Positions 21,127-32,398 of a DNA stretch of 64,000 bases are shown piece after piece. Each line of letters opens with the position of its first letter. The stretch's first letter is position 1. The stretch spans positions 104,878,837-104,942,836 of the forward strand of contig CM061139.1 of NCBI GenBank assembly GCA_030789695.1, in the 5' to 3' direction. Both the position numbers and the translations under genes were made by a program. This DNA comes from Scilla litardierei. Lineage: Eukaryota > Streptophyta > Magnoliopsida > Asparagales > Asparagaceae. A model generated the notes under the pieces. The model was not told the DNA's origin. It saw only the letters and a list, made by a program, of their open reading frames with translations, and ran no database searches.

Positions 21127-21617
21127 GTCAGTTCACCTCAGATTGGCTGGAGGAGGAGCTCCATTCCACTCCCTTCGTCGTCTCCCCAGCCCTGCAACTG
21201 CTCTTATACCAGAGTTTCGTGAACCAAAGGAGCGGGGACCTCGGATCTTCATTGGTACAGATCCAGTCTCTAATGGGTCCTCCAACTCTCTATCCACGAC
21301 ATCGTCAGGACGAATCTTCAAAGGTGCGAAAGCATGACTGAGTCAGCTATCGGTTCCTTGAATTGCCGATGCATGAGGCCAGTATAATTGCCGTTTGCTA
21401 GCAGTCATGCCAAATTTGTCATGCACATGATATTTTTAGATTTCTTGATGTGCACAGAGACAGTTGGAATAAAAATAAGAAACATATAGAATGCGTGCAC
21501 ATGTTTGTTCTTATATGACTAAAGACTTGCTGACCTTATTTGGCAGGCAGGGTTGTGCTACGGTTGGTCTTCACCTCCTACCAACTCCAGCCAAAGATCC
21601 CAAAAAGGTTTGGATAA
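21127..21617 (+). pseudogene. Possible two-exon host gene fragment, unrecognised
   Basis: A 64-codon stretch free of stops follows an acceptor-like GTGTGGCAG ending at 21126 and includes PKERGPRIFIGTDPVSNGSS. It ends at a donor-like CAAAG/GTGCG at 21323. About 220 bases later, TTATTTGGCAG ends at 21546. Joined in phase, the frame continues for 22 complete codons to TAA at 21617; acceptor 21550 gives another tail ending at a TAG. I do not recognise the protein. The sequence just before it (21040-21126) resembles a Tat-type LTR leader, so it may be element leader rather than gene. A second frame is also open over the first exon. Confidence 0.3.
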
Positions 21618-22249
21618 AGAATTAGAGTAGAGAGCTATCATGAAATTTTTTTTTTTTTGATTAAAATATCATGAAATTTTCAACAACAAAAAAGTGTGTG
21701 CACTTTGCCTTCCACTTTTCGGTTAGCTATCTAGGTACAAAATCATAAACAGCCCCAACTTTTCTCTGACTTCTCTCAAAAATACCAACTGCTCTTACTC
21801 CAACACCATGTTTTGTGCTTTTCGATGGATAAAAAAAAAACCCATTAAATAAATAGATTTTTTACGACTTGTATTTACATTAAAAATTGGGAGCATCAAC
21901 TGAAAATTTTAATTATTAAAATTTTATTAAATGCATGCAATGACATAATTGTCTACAAAAGCTTGAATAAAAAAATGATAACATTCATGGCATTAGCCAG
22001 TTGGTGTGAAATTGAATCACACCCTTGGGTTTGCGTTAATTAGAAATTAGAATAGTAGTCGATGAAGATGAGAACTTACTTTAGTATATATTGGTAGGAG
22101 AAACTCGCTACGGAAAAAAAATATCATTGCCGAATTTACCACAATGTTTGAGTACGGACATAATCATCTTTGTTAACCGTGAAATAAAACCCAAAAAGAA
22201 AAGAAAATTGAAAGATAGATACAAGAATTTAACTTGTGTTGGTAATGTC
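21618..22249. other. AT-rich DNA without recognised features
   Basis: Low-complexity A/T runs are present (14 Ts around 21647; A runs at 21830 and 22117). The phrase ATCATGAAATTTT occurs twice about 30 bases apart (21637, 21668). No open frame, terminal repeat or RNA gene was found. Confidence 0.5.
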
Positions 22250-22748
22250 TGATGGGGCTATTTCTAGATTAACAATTAAGCAATACCATGCAAAATAATA
22301 ATCTAGATATATACAACATGCCAGATCTACGAGAATCAATAAACTGAATCTGAAACGGAATTGTACCTGAATCCGTAGCAAATGAAAACTGATGATCCGT
22401 GTGGATGGCCTTCTAGATCAGCACGTATCCCTGTGAGAAATCCTTCGGTTTTCTCGGGCTCTAGTCTGTCGACGGGATGTAGAAAAGACGGCTCTTCGTA
22501 CGTACGATCCGGGGACCATGACCACATATAAATAGGCAAAATCTAATGCCTAATGGGTTTGGGTTCATCCCATCATTAAACTAGAAAGCTCATCGTCTCT
22601 ACATATTAAAGGCTCACACCCTATTTAGATACATGAAAGCCTAATTAATTAATTAATTAGATTACTTTATTGGGCTTTAACTTAATTCGACAGCCTGCAT
22701 ACATAATTATTTAATATATAAGCCCAACATTGGATTAACGATCCAACA
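22250..22748 (-). repeat. Probable 3' LTR of a copia relic
   Basis: On the minus strand it starts TGTTGGATCGTTAATCC immediately after a copia-type tract (ACGTGTGAGAT), and RNase H relic sequence lies just beyond. The far end is placed at TGATGGGG (22250) by analogy with the other copia LTRs here and is uncertain. CACATATAAATAGG at about 22524-22537 could be a TATA box, but it reads best on the plus strand. Confidence 0.5.
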
Positions 22749-24684
22749 ATCTCACACGTGGGCTATAAGTCGAACCTTATAATTATGTTATGCATAATAA
22801 ACCGAATGAGTACTCAATATGCTGTCATAACTGGAATGAACTAAGCCAATTCGGCCATCAATTATTTTAAGATATGATCAAAGCGACCTTTGTCACATTT
22901 AACGTAACTCGACCCATCGATGGTCACATAAGCTAAAATAATTGAACGACATGAATTATGGTGTGGATGTGTAGCATGGGAATTTCATGTAATGTGATCT
23001 TTAACATGCCTATTTCCAACTGATCCTCCCTTAACTTTAGTGAGATCAAACCATAGCAGAATCGGAGTGTAACCAAACCAAAACTTTATTTCTGCGGAAA
23101 ATAACTTTAAACTGATAACTGAAAATGTCAATATCACCAAAAAGAACAAACTCCCACTAGAACTGAATATCCTTAACTAATATGACACCCATAAGAGCAA
23201 AGCTCTTATGAAACCTTTTGGGTGACAAAACCTTAGTAAGTGGATCCAAAACCATATAGTTTGTTCTGTTGTACTCTATAAAGACTGTTCACTCCGAATC
23301 TATTACTTAACAACCAGAAGCTTGATCTCTGAATACCTTAACTTTGTCAAGTTCCTGTTGTTGTTGGAATAAAACTACAGACTTATTGTCACAAAATAAA
23401 CTATGTGTTATTGTCACAAAATAAACTATGTGGTTTTACTTACCATCTATAATTTGCAGCCATGTGACAAGATTATGCAGTAAAATTCCATGATTGGATG
23501 TCACACAAATTGATATGAAATCTGCAGCCATGCTTGAAGAGGCTATAAAAGAGACTATTTAGCGCTCTTCTAGTAGATGGCACCTCACTGATTTCCTACT
23601 TGTTTCCATCCAATAAAAATCAGAGTCAGTATACCAAATGATCTCAAGCTTTTCTGACCTTTGATTCATAAGCATGTAGCCTTATGTTCTCTATAAATAC
23701 CGTACGACTCATTTGGCGGCTATCAAATGGTTAACTCCTGAATTTCTTAAATATTTGCCCAAAATATATATGTAATGTACGCGATGTCATGTTGCGTACA
23801 AACCTGAGCACTGATTGAGACTAAACTTGTCTCCATTAGATTTAGGGGACATACAAAACCAGAAAACTCCTACAGAACCTGATCATCAACCAAATTCATC
23901 TCTAAACCAAATAAGATGATTACTTGATGAAACTTAAAGTAGCATTATTGAGACTGAAGTGTGCCACTAATGCCATTGTTATCCTGAAGAGTCTTCCAAG
24001 GAAGCCAAAAAGAAAGACTCTTTATTTTTAATGTTTTATTTCTGTATAAAGCCTTTTATGACAAGACATGCCTTATATCTTTCCACATTGCCTTTTGAAT
24101 CCCACTTGGTTATAAAAATCCATTTACAACCAATGAGCTTTATACCTTATTGCAATGAGATAAGATTATTAATGTCATTGTCCTTTATAGACTTAATTTC
24201 CTCACTTAAGTCTTGTCCTTTATAGACTTAATTTCCTCACTTAAGTCATTAATACCCTTTAGAGAGTTAGAACTTCTTCTCTCTCTAATGGATCTGGTTA
24301 ATGGCATAAGTTCTTAAGGAGCTAGAGTTTGGTCTTCTTGAACAATTTCCTAAGTAGGAGGATTTCTGATATTGTCTTGAGATCTCTTTTTTGACATTGT
24401 CTTTATTTATTGTGTTTTGAACAAGATTAGGGATGAAATCCTAATCAATGCCAATAACACCTGTGGGAATATCAACGTATTTCTCTTCAAAGACAATGTC
24501 TTTAACTATATTTCTAAAGACAATATCATTAACTGTATCCCCCCCCCCCCCCGGCAAAATTAGCATCCTCAAAGAACTGGGCATTTTCGTGTTCGTATAT
24601 TTTCTTAATTGTGGGAATAAAAATGTACCTTATGGATCCTTTTCTAAAGTATTCAACAAAATAGCACATCACTGTCCTTGTGTC
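22749..24684 (-). pseudogene. Ty1/copia pol relic (integrase tail, RT, RNase H)
   Basis: Minus-strand pieces of copia polyprotein occur in the expected order. EHENAQFFEDANFA (about 24560-24605) matches the end of the integrase segment. KLIGCKWIFITKWDSKGNVE (about 24085-24145) is the start of copia RT. GYTDSDFYW (about 23620-23648) is the RNase H GYTDSDF motif. A PPT and LTR follow at 22749. Stops and indels are dense, so the copy is old. Small tandem duplications (23370-23440, 24186-24246) and a 14-C run (24539-24552) add to the damage. The N-terminal half is cut off at 24685 by the copia LTR A. Confidence 0.65.
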
Positions 24685-25311
24685 TGAAGGGTTCTCTTGG
24701 GTCCTTAGGGCAATAAAATCGACGTCCGGCCCAAGTCAGTCGGATGAAGATATCAAATAAAGCAGTGAAAAAAACAGACTTAAAACAATTTTAAATCAAA
24801 ACACTAAAGATTAACAACCCTGGCCAAGATCTCTACTATCCTGGGGTGGGGTCCGACCAACCCCTAAGGATAGATCTATCTAACATTTGCAATTTATAAA
24901 TGCAAAATATTTAAACTACATACCTTTCACTTCGTTTCGGTAGAATACGAAGCGTCGTTTTTAGCAACATTTCTTTGGCCCCGCGCCGCTTCTCCCCAGC
25001 CGAACCACGTCCCGAGCCGCACCTCGTCCCGAGCCGAACCGCTTCCCATACTGCACCGCATCTCAAGGCGAGCAACACCCTTGTCTCCAAGATAACCATG
25101 CGCTGAAGAAGATTTCACCTTGAGTGGATCTTTCGTAAAGGCTTCGGATCCGATCGAAGCTCCTTCGTAGCTTTGCTAGAGCCCAAACAGGAGCAAGGAA
25201 GAATTTAGGGAGAAAGAGAGTAATTAATTTAAGCTCAGATCCGGGCTTGCTCACGTTTAATGGAGCTACTCAGATCAGGAGCTTGGGACGAGTTTTAAGG
25301 AGGGGAGTAGG

Positions 25312-25325
25312 CCCCTATTTATATA
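25312..25325 (-). promoter_or_regulatory. TATA box of copia LTR A
   Basis: The minus strand reads TATATAAATAGGGGCC. The same box is found at 40445-40457 (minus), 57140-57152 (minus) and 61591-61600 (plus) in the related LTRs. Confidence 0.7.
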
Positions 25326-25624
25326 GGCGACAGACCCCTCCCCTGCACTCCATATCCGATGTGGGACAAAAAGTTTTGGAGGAAAAATTAATTAAAGTTT
25401 GCCTTTCACAAAGGCCAAACTTTAGCGTATTTTTCATCCCTCACCGTTGAGCTTCGTAAGTGATATGACATATCAAATCGAAGAGGGTTAAACGGTGAAC
25501 GCGTAGGAACAAACGGTGCACCATTTCGACTTCGTTTGACCCCTCAAACTTGTGTCGAAAGTTAGGCTAAAAATCACTTTGTGCTGAAAAACGTAGCCGT
25601 CGAAAAATCTGAGGGTTTCTCAAA

Positions 25625-25866
25625 CACTCGTTGGGCCCACGTGGGGCCCACCAGCCATGCGGGCGCCCCCTGGGGGCTGGGTGCCTGCCCGCAAGTGCGG
25701 GCGGGCCCCCCAGCCTGCTGGGCAGGCTTGAACCGCCCAGGGGCGCAGACGGGTCAGGAGCTCGCCCTTGCGGGCGGTCTCGACCCGCCCACTGGGCGGG
25801 TCCGGCGCCCGCCCTGTTGGGTGGGCCCTGACTCGCCTAGCTTTGGACGGGCAGACCCGCCCCTGG
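25625..25866. repeat. GC-rich palindromic island in copia LTR A (continues at 36060)
   Basis: Dense GGGCGGGCC, GCCCGC and CCCAGGGGC words occur up to the Athila1 insertion point. The island resumes at 36060-36170 with GGGCTGGTGC/GCCCAGCCC words. The related LTRs carry different GC words at the same relative position. Confidence 0.7.
25862..25866. repeat. Target site duplication of Athila1, left (CCTGG)
   Basis: CCTGG equals 36060-36064 at the other end. Confidence 0.9.
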
Positions 25867-26770
25867 TGCCTCTCTCAAAACAATGTGAGCTTTACTCCCA
25901 AGCGCAGGAGATCGTGCAAGCAGTACCTGGAGAGTCCAGAGTCGAATCCTCGGGACAAGTCGACCTGAGATAACACAAATTCAACTAATCAAATATAATA
26001 TACGGTTAAGAAAACAACCACCTTTATGAAGGTGAAGAATAGTGTAAAGATTGGTAGCAAAGAAAGTGGTTCCTAAAAGTATTACGGTATCACGAAAGTT
26101 TGGTATTCAATGAGACAAATATGCTACGGTTGTGAGTTCATTAGGAGTTTATAGTCACTGAAATTTCACGTCTTTTAATATCACATGACGCTTCACCTGG
26201 TCAAGGCGTGAAGGCGTCAGAAGATGAATCGATGAAAACTAGTCAAAATAGCCTTAAACGTATTACTAGCAATGTTGATCTCATTAGGCAATAATTTCAG
26301 CGATAAGTTCAGATTAGAGAACATAAATTAGCTAGCCTTATCAGGGCCTAGCCATAGGGCACATCAACAATATCGACAATAAGCAAATACCCATCAAATA
26401 CGTTGTAGAAATCAACATAACTAGCAATTTTGACATGATAATAGGGCTAAAGACATGAAATTTAGCAACTACATACTCCTAACTACATCACAACCATAGC
26501 ACAAGGAGATTAGCCACGCATGGTGCAGTAAAAATCAGATTGCATAGCAAAATACATCGTTTTAGTAGCAAAATACAATGAAATACACCAAATACGGGGT
26601 ATAAGTTCTAGAATTTATCACCAAATCTCCACTTTAGAACCCAAAACTCTCTGAGAATAAGAAGAACAGCCTCTGGAAATTTTCAGAATTTTCTCCTGAA
26701 GAAATACGCACAGTAGCCGCTCCAAAAGTCTCAAAATACGCCAGAATACCCCCAAAAACCCTAGAAATAC

Positions 26771-26779
26771 GCTTATATA
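26771..26779 (-). promoter_or_regulatory. TATA box in Athila1 3' LTR
   Basis: The minus strand reads TATTATATAAGCG. The 5' LTR copy is at 35207-35215 and would drive the element RNA. Confidence 0.65.
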
Positions 26780-26819
26780 ATAGCATTGCGGGTTTGGGGG
26801 TATAACGGGTCGAAACCCG

Positions 26820-27270
26820 CTTTAAATCCGCATAGAATCGTCGCCCGCAACCCGCATCAACTCCTGTCCGTTCGATCGGAGTCGGGATTGAGTCTACGCG
26901 TGACACGTGTCCCCACTGTTTGCCCGCATCCGTTCGAATCCAGTCCGCTCCCGGAGTTGTCTTCGGCCGTTCGATCTTGATTCGACGGTGATCCCGCTTC
27001 CGCTGTTGATTTCGAGCGGCATTGATTTCGTCCGTTGGATGAGAATCCAACGGTTCTCATCACGCCGCGTCGCCTCGCATTTCTCTTCGTTCACACGCCG
27101 TTGGATCTTCATCGCACGGCAATGGTTACGCCACGTCACCCGAAGGAGAACGCAGCCGCCCGCATCTCGATCGCTCGCTCGTGTCCGTTGGATCGTGCAT
27201 CTACGATCACGATCTCACCGCGTCGATCCGCTGCTGAGCACCGTCGGATGAAGCGGGGAACGTCAGATGG
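26820..27270. repeat. CCGTTSGATC motif cluster in Athila1 LTR
   Basis: Repeated words such as CGTTCGATCGGAG, GCCGTTCGATC, CCGTTGGATGAGAATCCAACGG (a perfect palindrome around GAGA), GCCGTTGGATC, TCCGTTGGATC and CCGTCGGATG lie 20-100 bases apart upstream of the minus-strand TATA. The same cluster is at 35260-35700 in the other LTR. Confidence 0.75.
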
Positions 27271-27625
27271 ATGCCACGTGTCACGGGCGGTAACGGCGCC
27301 GTATTTCTACCGTATTTGCGTATTTTCTTGCGTATGTCCCCATTAAATTGGTATTCTGCATTCAAAAATGCACAGTAATTAGCCCAGATCTCAGAAAAAT
27401 ACAAATAAATAGTCGTTGGAATCGTGAGATCGAGATCTTGCCATGAAAAATATAAAAAGGTAGTAATACTCAATAAAATTCATATTTTGTGCACAAATCA
27501 AGTAATTTCTTTAATAAATGATGATATTAAAAATACGAACATATTAGAGAACAATTAAGCATCATATAGGCACAAAATAGGGCTAAATGGGGGGGGGGTA
27601 AATATGCAATATTAAACCCGAATCA

Positions 27626-27640
27626 CACCCCCAACTAGCG
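27626..27640 (-). promoter_or_regulatory. Polypurine tract of Athila1
   Basis: The minus strand reads CTAGTTGGGGGTG directly before the 3' LTR start TGATTCGGG. Confidence 0.75.
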
Positions 27641-28936
27641 TTTTGCTAGTCTCTAGCTAAATGAGCGAAATACGATATCAAGTATACACCTAGATCACCT
27701 TATCAGGTCACAAATCATTCATCACCATACTACAAAGACAAAAGAAATGTCCACACACTAATGCCAAGATTTCATGCTCATTATATAATGGCACTCATGG
27801 GTTCAACGATGAAAAACAAGTATCTCTTAAATGGTTATGAAATTTGGCTTAACTACACTATCCATTACTTCTTAGCGCATAATATGCAAAATCAATGGCT
27901 CACACCTTTCAATCAAAGATTATAACTTGGAGCGTAGATGTATTATGCAAAGCAAGCAAAAATAGATTGGCATCAAGACACACACACATCAATCTTCATT
28001 CATAGGAATTCACACCAAATCTTGTGCTTTCTTTAAGTTTTGGAAATTCTCTTGCCTCGTTAATTATGCACACTTTTTTTTCACTTTTCTTTCTCCTTTT
28101 ATTGGTTCTGCGTAACGCGCATCAAGCAACATTTGCAGAAAAAATGTATAACTTGGATCGCTCCATCAAATGAATGAGGTTCCGGTCAATGGCTCCCAAA
28201 TCAGACGATAATAGGGCATTAGGCCAAAAAGGACCACTCGGACTGTACTACTCGAGCCAACCAAGTTATTTCTTTTCGTGATACACTTATTCATTCATTT
28301 TTTTTGTGTCATTCATTTTTTATTTTCCACTTTTGTGTGTGTGTGCATAAATAACTCAACAATATATCTCCTTCTACTTGATTCTTTCACAAGAATGGGT
28401 TATCCTAATCATTTCAAAAGACAGCGTATACTTTCCACCCAAGGTCACACAAAGCATGCAAATAGCAATGAATATGAGATAAAAAGCAATGCTCCAGTCG
28501 TTTTGTGATGGTGTGTTCCATTGAAAGCATACGACTTGCTAATTCATAACTTCAAGAGCCATTAAGTCATCAATCAGTCCTACCATTGAGATATATCAAC
28601 AGAGATTTACCATGAGTACTAACATTCATGTCGAATGAGAATGAAATATTTAGCAATAGTGGAGGAGGAAAATAAATCATATGTGCAAAGTGGTGAATGG
28701 ATTTCGAGAATTTTCATCACATGAGGTTCATTTCTAGGTGTAATAAGCACTGGTGATAAATCTTGACTCAACCCCCTTTTTTATAAAAAGAAAGAGAAAA
28801 AAAATTTGAAAAAGGAACTACTAAAAAAAAATTTAAAAGAAAAAAAAATCCTAAAAGTTTATACCCCTCCCCCCAACTTAAAATAAGCATTGTCCTCAAT
28901 GTTAAGGAGAGGGAATCATGGAAAGAACACACCTGA
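27641..28936 (-). other. Athila1 3' spacer, no env-like gene
   Basis: About 1.3 kb of AT-rich sequence between pol and the PPT, with poly-T/A runs near 28074, 28300 and 28795-28850. The ORF-1/env-like gene that occupies this position in Athila2 is absent. No coding frame was seen. Confidence 0.7.
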
Positions 28937-31900
28937 TTAGTTACCACCCGAAGGTGGATCTGTGAGATCAATGGTGGTATCCTCTCTGGCCCAAAGCTCT
29001 TGAAAATGTTTCAGACGTTGTCCATTAACTTTGAATTCATGGCCATCCTTCTCATTCACTAAGACCACCGCTCCATGTGAAAAGACTTCTTTGACAAAGT
29101 ATGGTCCCGTCCATTTTGAGCGCAGCTTTCCTGGAAATATATGTAGTCTTGAATTGTACAACAGAACCTTGTCTCCAATTTTGAATTCCTTTCGCAGGAT
29201 CATCTTGTCGTGCACAGCTTTCATCCTTTCTTTTACTAGCTTTGCATTTTCATATGCCTCTCGTCGTATCTCATCAAGCTCCATGATCTGCAATTTACGA
29301 GAAACATTTGATGAGTCATCAAGCAAATTAAGTGTTTTAATTGCCCAAAAAGATTTATGTTCTAATTCAACAGGAAGATGGCAATTTTTTCCATAGACCA
29401 AACGGAACGGTGACATCCCTAAGATAGTCTTGTATGCTGTCCTGTAGGCCCATAGAGCTTCAGGCAAGCGAAGACTCCAATCTTTGCGTGTTGGATTCAC
29501 TGTTTTCTGAAGAATGTTCTTTATCTCCTTATTTGCCAATTCCGCTTGTCCATTTGTCTGGGGGTGGTAAGGTGTTGAAACTTTATGTGTCACCCCAAAT
29601 TTCTTCATAAGATTTGCAAAGAGCCTATTGCAGAAGTGGGACCCTCCATCACTGATAATGGCCTTTGGCACTCCAAAACGCGAAAAGATGTTCTCTTTCA
29701 AAAATTTTAGCACAATGGAAGCGTCATTGGACCTGCAAGGAATAGCTTGCACCCATTTAGAAACATAATCGACGGCAACCAATACAAATATATAACCAAA
29801 AGATGGTGGAAAAGGCCCCATAAAATTAATACCCCAACAATCAAATAATTCTATTTCTAGCATGGGATTCAATGGCATCATGTTTCTTTTTGTAATTCCC
29901 CCCAACTGTTGACAACGCACGCATGATTTACAATAGGCATAAGCGTCCTTAAACATACTAGGCCAATAAAAATCACTCTGTAAAATCTTGGCAACAGTTT
30001 TATGAGCTGAAAAATGCCCCCCACATACCCCATCATGGCAAAAATGTAAAACGCTATCAAACTCATGGTCGGGTACACATCTCCTTACAATTTGATCTCC
30101 ACAATATTTAAAAAGATAAGGGTCATCGAAATAGAACGATTTTACCTCATGCTTGAAGCGTTTGAAATCTAAAGAAGACCAATGTGGAGGGGTTCTACCT
30201 GTCACCAAATAATTAGCTATATCTGCATACCATGGTAGGGTAGAGATGGCGAAAAGCTGCTCATCTGGGAGGGAATCTCGCAATGGGACATTAGGCGACT
30301 CTGTCCCCACCGTCAATCTAGAAAGGTGATCCGCGACATTGTTCTCAACTCTTGTCTTATCCTTGATCTGAATATTGAATTCCTGCAAAAGAAGAATCCA
30401 TCGTATGAGTCTAGGTTTCGCATCCTTTTTAGATAAAAGATATTTCAGTGCAGAATGATCTGTAAAGATGAGGATAGGTGAGCCCAATATATAGCTTCTG
30501 AATTTCTCCAATGGAAACACCACTGCCAGCAACTCTTTCTCCGTAGTAGTGTAGTTCCTTTGTACTTCATTCAACGTTTTACTGGCATAGTAGATCACAC
30601 AAGGAACTTTCTCTTTCTTTTGCCCAAGCACTGCCCCCATTGCGTAGTCACTTGCATCACACATGATTTCAAATGGCATACTCCAGTCTGGAACCTGCAA
30701 AATAGGGGAGGAAACAAGTGAGTTTTTTAATTTATCAAATGAAACCTGACACTCTTGTGTCCATATGAAATCAGCATTTATAGTTAATAAGTGGCAGAGG
30801 GGGCGGGAGATGGCGCTGAAATCCTTTATAAATCTTCGATAGAATCCTGCATGGCCTAGAAAGGATCGAATGTCCTTGACGCATTTTGGTGTAGGCAACT
30901 TCTCAATCACCTCAACTTTTGCTCTGTCTACCTGAATACCTGCTTTGGAGACTAGGTGTCCAAGAATCAAACCTTCAGTTGTCATGAAATGACACTTTTC
31001 CCAGTTTAACAGCAGGTTCTTTTCCTGGCACCTGTGCAAGACAAGAGCTAAGTTAGATAAACAATTTTCAAATGAAGTGCCATATACAGAGAAATCATCC
31101 ATAAACACTTCCATAATCCTCTCAACCATATCGCTAAAGATACTCAACATGCAACGCTGAAAAGTAGCAGGTGCATTGCATAATCCAAAAGGCATTCTCC
31201 TAAAAGCGAAAGTTCCAAAGGGGCAAGTGAAGGTAGTCTTCTCTTGATCCTCTGGAGCAATCTCTATCTGATAATATCCAGAATAACCATCTAGAAAACA
31301 ATAAAATTCGTTACATGCTACTCTTTCCAAGATTTGATCAATGAAAGGTAATGGAAAGTGATCTTTTTGTGTTTTAGCATTTAACTTTCTGTAATCAACA
31401 CACATCCTCCAACCTGTGGTGGTCCGCATCGGTATAAGCTCATTACTATCATTTCTTACCACTGTGAGGCCTGATTTCTTCGGAACCACCTGTATGGGGC
31501 TAACCCATCTGCTGTCTGAAATAGGATATATTATACCTGCAGCAAGTAACTTAAGAATCTCCCCCTTAACAACCTCTTTCAATGTAGGATTTAATCGACG
31601 TTGCATCTCACATGTAGGTTTGGCATCATCCTCAAGATAAATGTGATGAGTGCAAATTAAGGGATTTATACCTGTAATGTCCGCAATAGACCATCCAATG
31701 GCCCCTTTGTGTTCCCTAAGCACATCAAGCAAAGCACATTCTTGTTCAGGCGTGAGTTTAGAGGATATTACCACAGGGAAGGTCTCCTCCTTTCCAAGGA
31801 AAGCGTATTTCAAATAGTCTGGCAGAGGCTTCAATTCCAGCTTTGGATGCTCAATCTCTGAAGGTTGTTGTGGTGGCAATTCCACTGACAATGTCTCGAA

Positions 31901-32398
31901 CTTTGGCACCCATGCATCCCTTGATCTTTCATTTTTGCCCAGCACAAAATAAGATTCATCAATATCGTCGAAATTATAATCAATAAAATTGGACGAACAT
32001 TCATACTTAGCATCAAAATAGTCTTCGATTAAGCTCTCAATAAAGCATACCTCTTTCACGTCATCAACATTCGCAGGTAACTTACATGATTTAAAAATGT
32101 TCAGCTCAAGTTTCATGTTACCAAAGCTTATCTTCAATTGTCCATCCCTACAATTTATCATAGCATTGCAAGTTGCTAGGAATGGACGTCCTAGTATAAT
32201 CGGAGTGCAGTTACCTGATTGTGGCCCATGAATATCAAGGACAATAAAGTCCACGTGATAATAGAATTTGTCAACCTGGACCAACACATCCTCCACGCAT
32301 CCTCGTGGGATTTTTACCAACATGTCTGCTAACTGTAAAACCACAGGTGTCGTCTTCAGCTCCCCCAATCCTAACTGCACATAAACAGAGTAAGGCAA
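28937..32398 (-). CDS. pol: Athila pol polyprotein: PR tail, RT, RNase H, integrase
   Basis: This 1153-residue open frame runs from an internal Met just after the protease active site (DLGSS lies at about 32411-32425 in the same frame). Residues 1-100 are the PR tail (IILGRPFLA at 67-75). RT spans about 205-540 with MCVDYRKLN at 332 and FMDD at 432-435. RNase H spans about 576-692 (D581, E621, D647, D690). Integrase spans about 775-1010 with GGHFSAHKT and CxxC at 826-829, and D917 and E953 spaced exactly as DX35E. The first catalytic Asp is Asn at residue 858 (WGINFMGPF, codon 29825-29827). A GPY/F-like end (WTGPY, about 1096) is present. RT and RNase H look usable, but strand transfer should be lost. 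Confidence 0.9.
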   Translation of the reverse strand: MPYSVYVQLGLGELKTTPVVLQLADMLVKIPRGCVEDVLVQVDKFYYHVDFIVLDIHGPQSGNCTPIILGRPFLATCNAMINCRDGQLKISFGNMKLELNIFKSCKLPANVDDVKEVCFIESLIEDYFDAKYECSSNFIDYNFDDIDESYFVLGKNERSRDAWVPKFETLSVELPPQQPSEIEHPKLELKPLPDYLKYAFLGKEETFPVVISSKLTPEQECALLDVLREHKGAIGWSIADITGINPLICTHHIYLEDDAKPTCEMQRRLNPTLKEVVKGEILKLLAAGIIYPISDSRWVSPIQVVPKKSGLTVVRNDSNELIPMRTTTGWRMCVDYRKLNAKTQKDHFPLPFIDQILERVACNEFYCFLDGYSGYYQIEIAPEDQEKTTFTCPFGTFAFRRMPFGLCNAPATFQRCMLSIFSDMVERIMEVFMDDFSVYGTSFENCLSNLALVLHRCQEKNLLLNWEKCHFMTTEGLILGHLVSKAGIQVDRAKVEVIEKLPTPKCVKDIRSFLGHAGFYRRFIKDFSAISRPLCHLLTINADFIWTQECQVSFDKLKNSLVSSPILQVPDWSMPFEIMCDASDYAMGAVLGQKKEKVPCVIYYASKTLNEVQRNYTTTEKELLAVVFPLEKFRSYILGSPILIFTDHSALKYLLSKKDAKPRLIRWILLLQEFNIQIKDKTRVENNVADHLSRLTVGTESPNVPLRDSLPDEQLFAISTLPWYADIANYLVTGRTPPHWSSLDFKRFKHEVKSFYFDDPYLFKYCGDQIVRRCVPDHEFDSVLHFCHDGVCGGHFSAHKTVAKILQSDFYWPSMFKDAYAYCKSCVRCQQLGGITKRNMMPLNPMLEIELFDCWGINFMGPFPPSFGYIFVLVAVDYVSKWVQAIPCRSNDASIVLKFLKENIFSRFGVPKAIISDGGSHFCNRLFANLMKKFGVTHKVSTPYHPQTNGQAELANKEIKNILQKTVNPTRKDWSLRLPEALWAYRTAYKTILGMSPFRLVYGKNCHLPVELEHKSFWAIKTLNLLDDSSNVSRKLQIMELDEIRREAYENAKLVKERMKAVHDKMILRKEFKIGDKVLLYNSRLHIFPGKLRSKWTGPYFVKEVFSHGAVVLVNEKDGHEFKVNGQRLKHFQELWAREDTTIDLTDPPSGGN

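Larger units (their letters stand above)
25867..27625 (-). repeat. Athila1 3' LTR
   Basis: TG...CA termini read on either strand (plus strand TGCCTCTCTC to CCCGAATCA). Carries TATATAAGC on the minus strand at 26771-26779 and the CCGTTGGATC motif cluster upstream of it. Confidence 0.95.

Noticed and set aside
25581..25973. 130-codon frame across the GC island
   Set aside because: Crosses the Athila1 insertion boundary at 25867 and consists of GC-island words.
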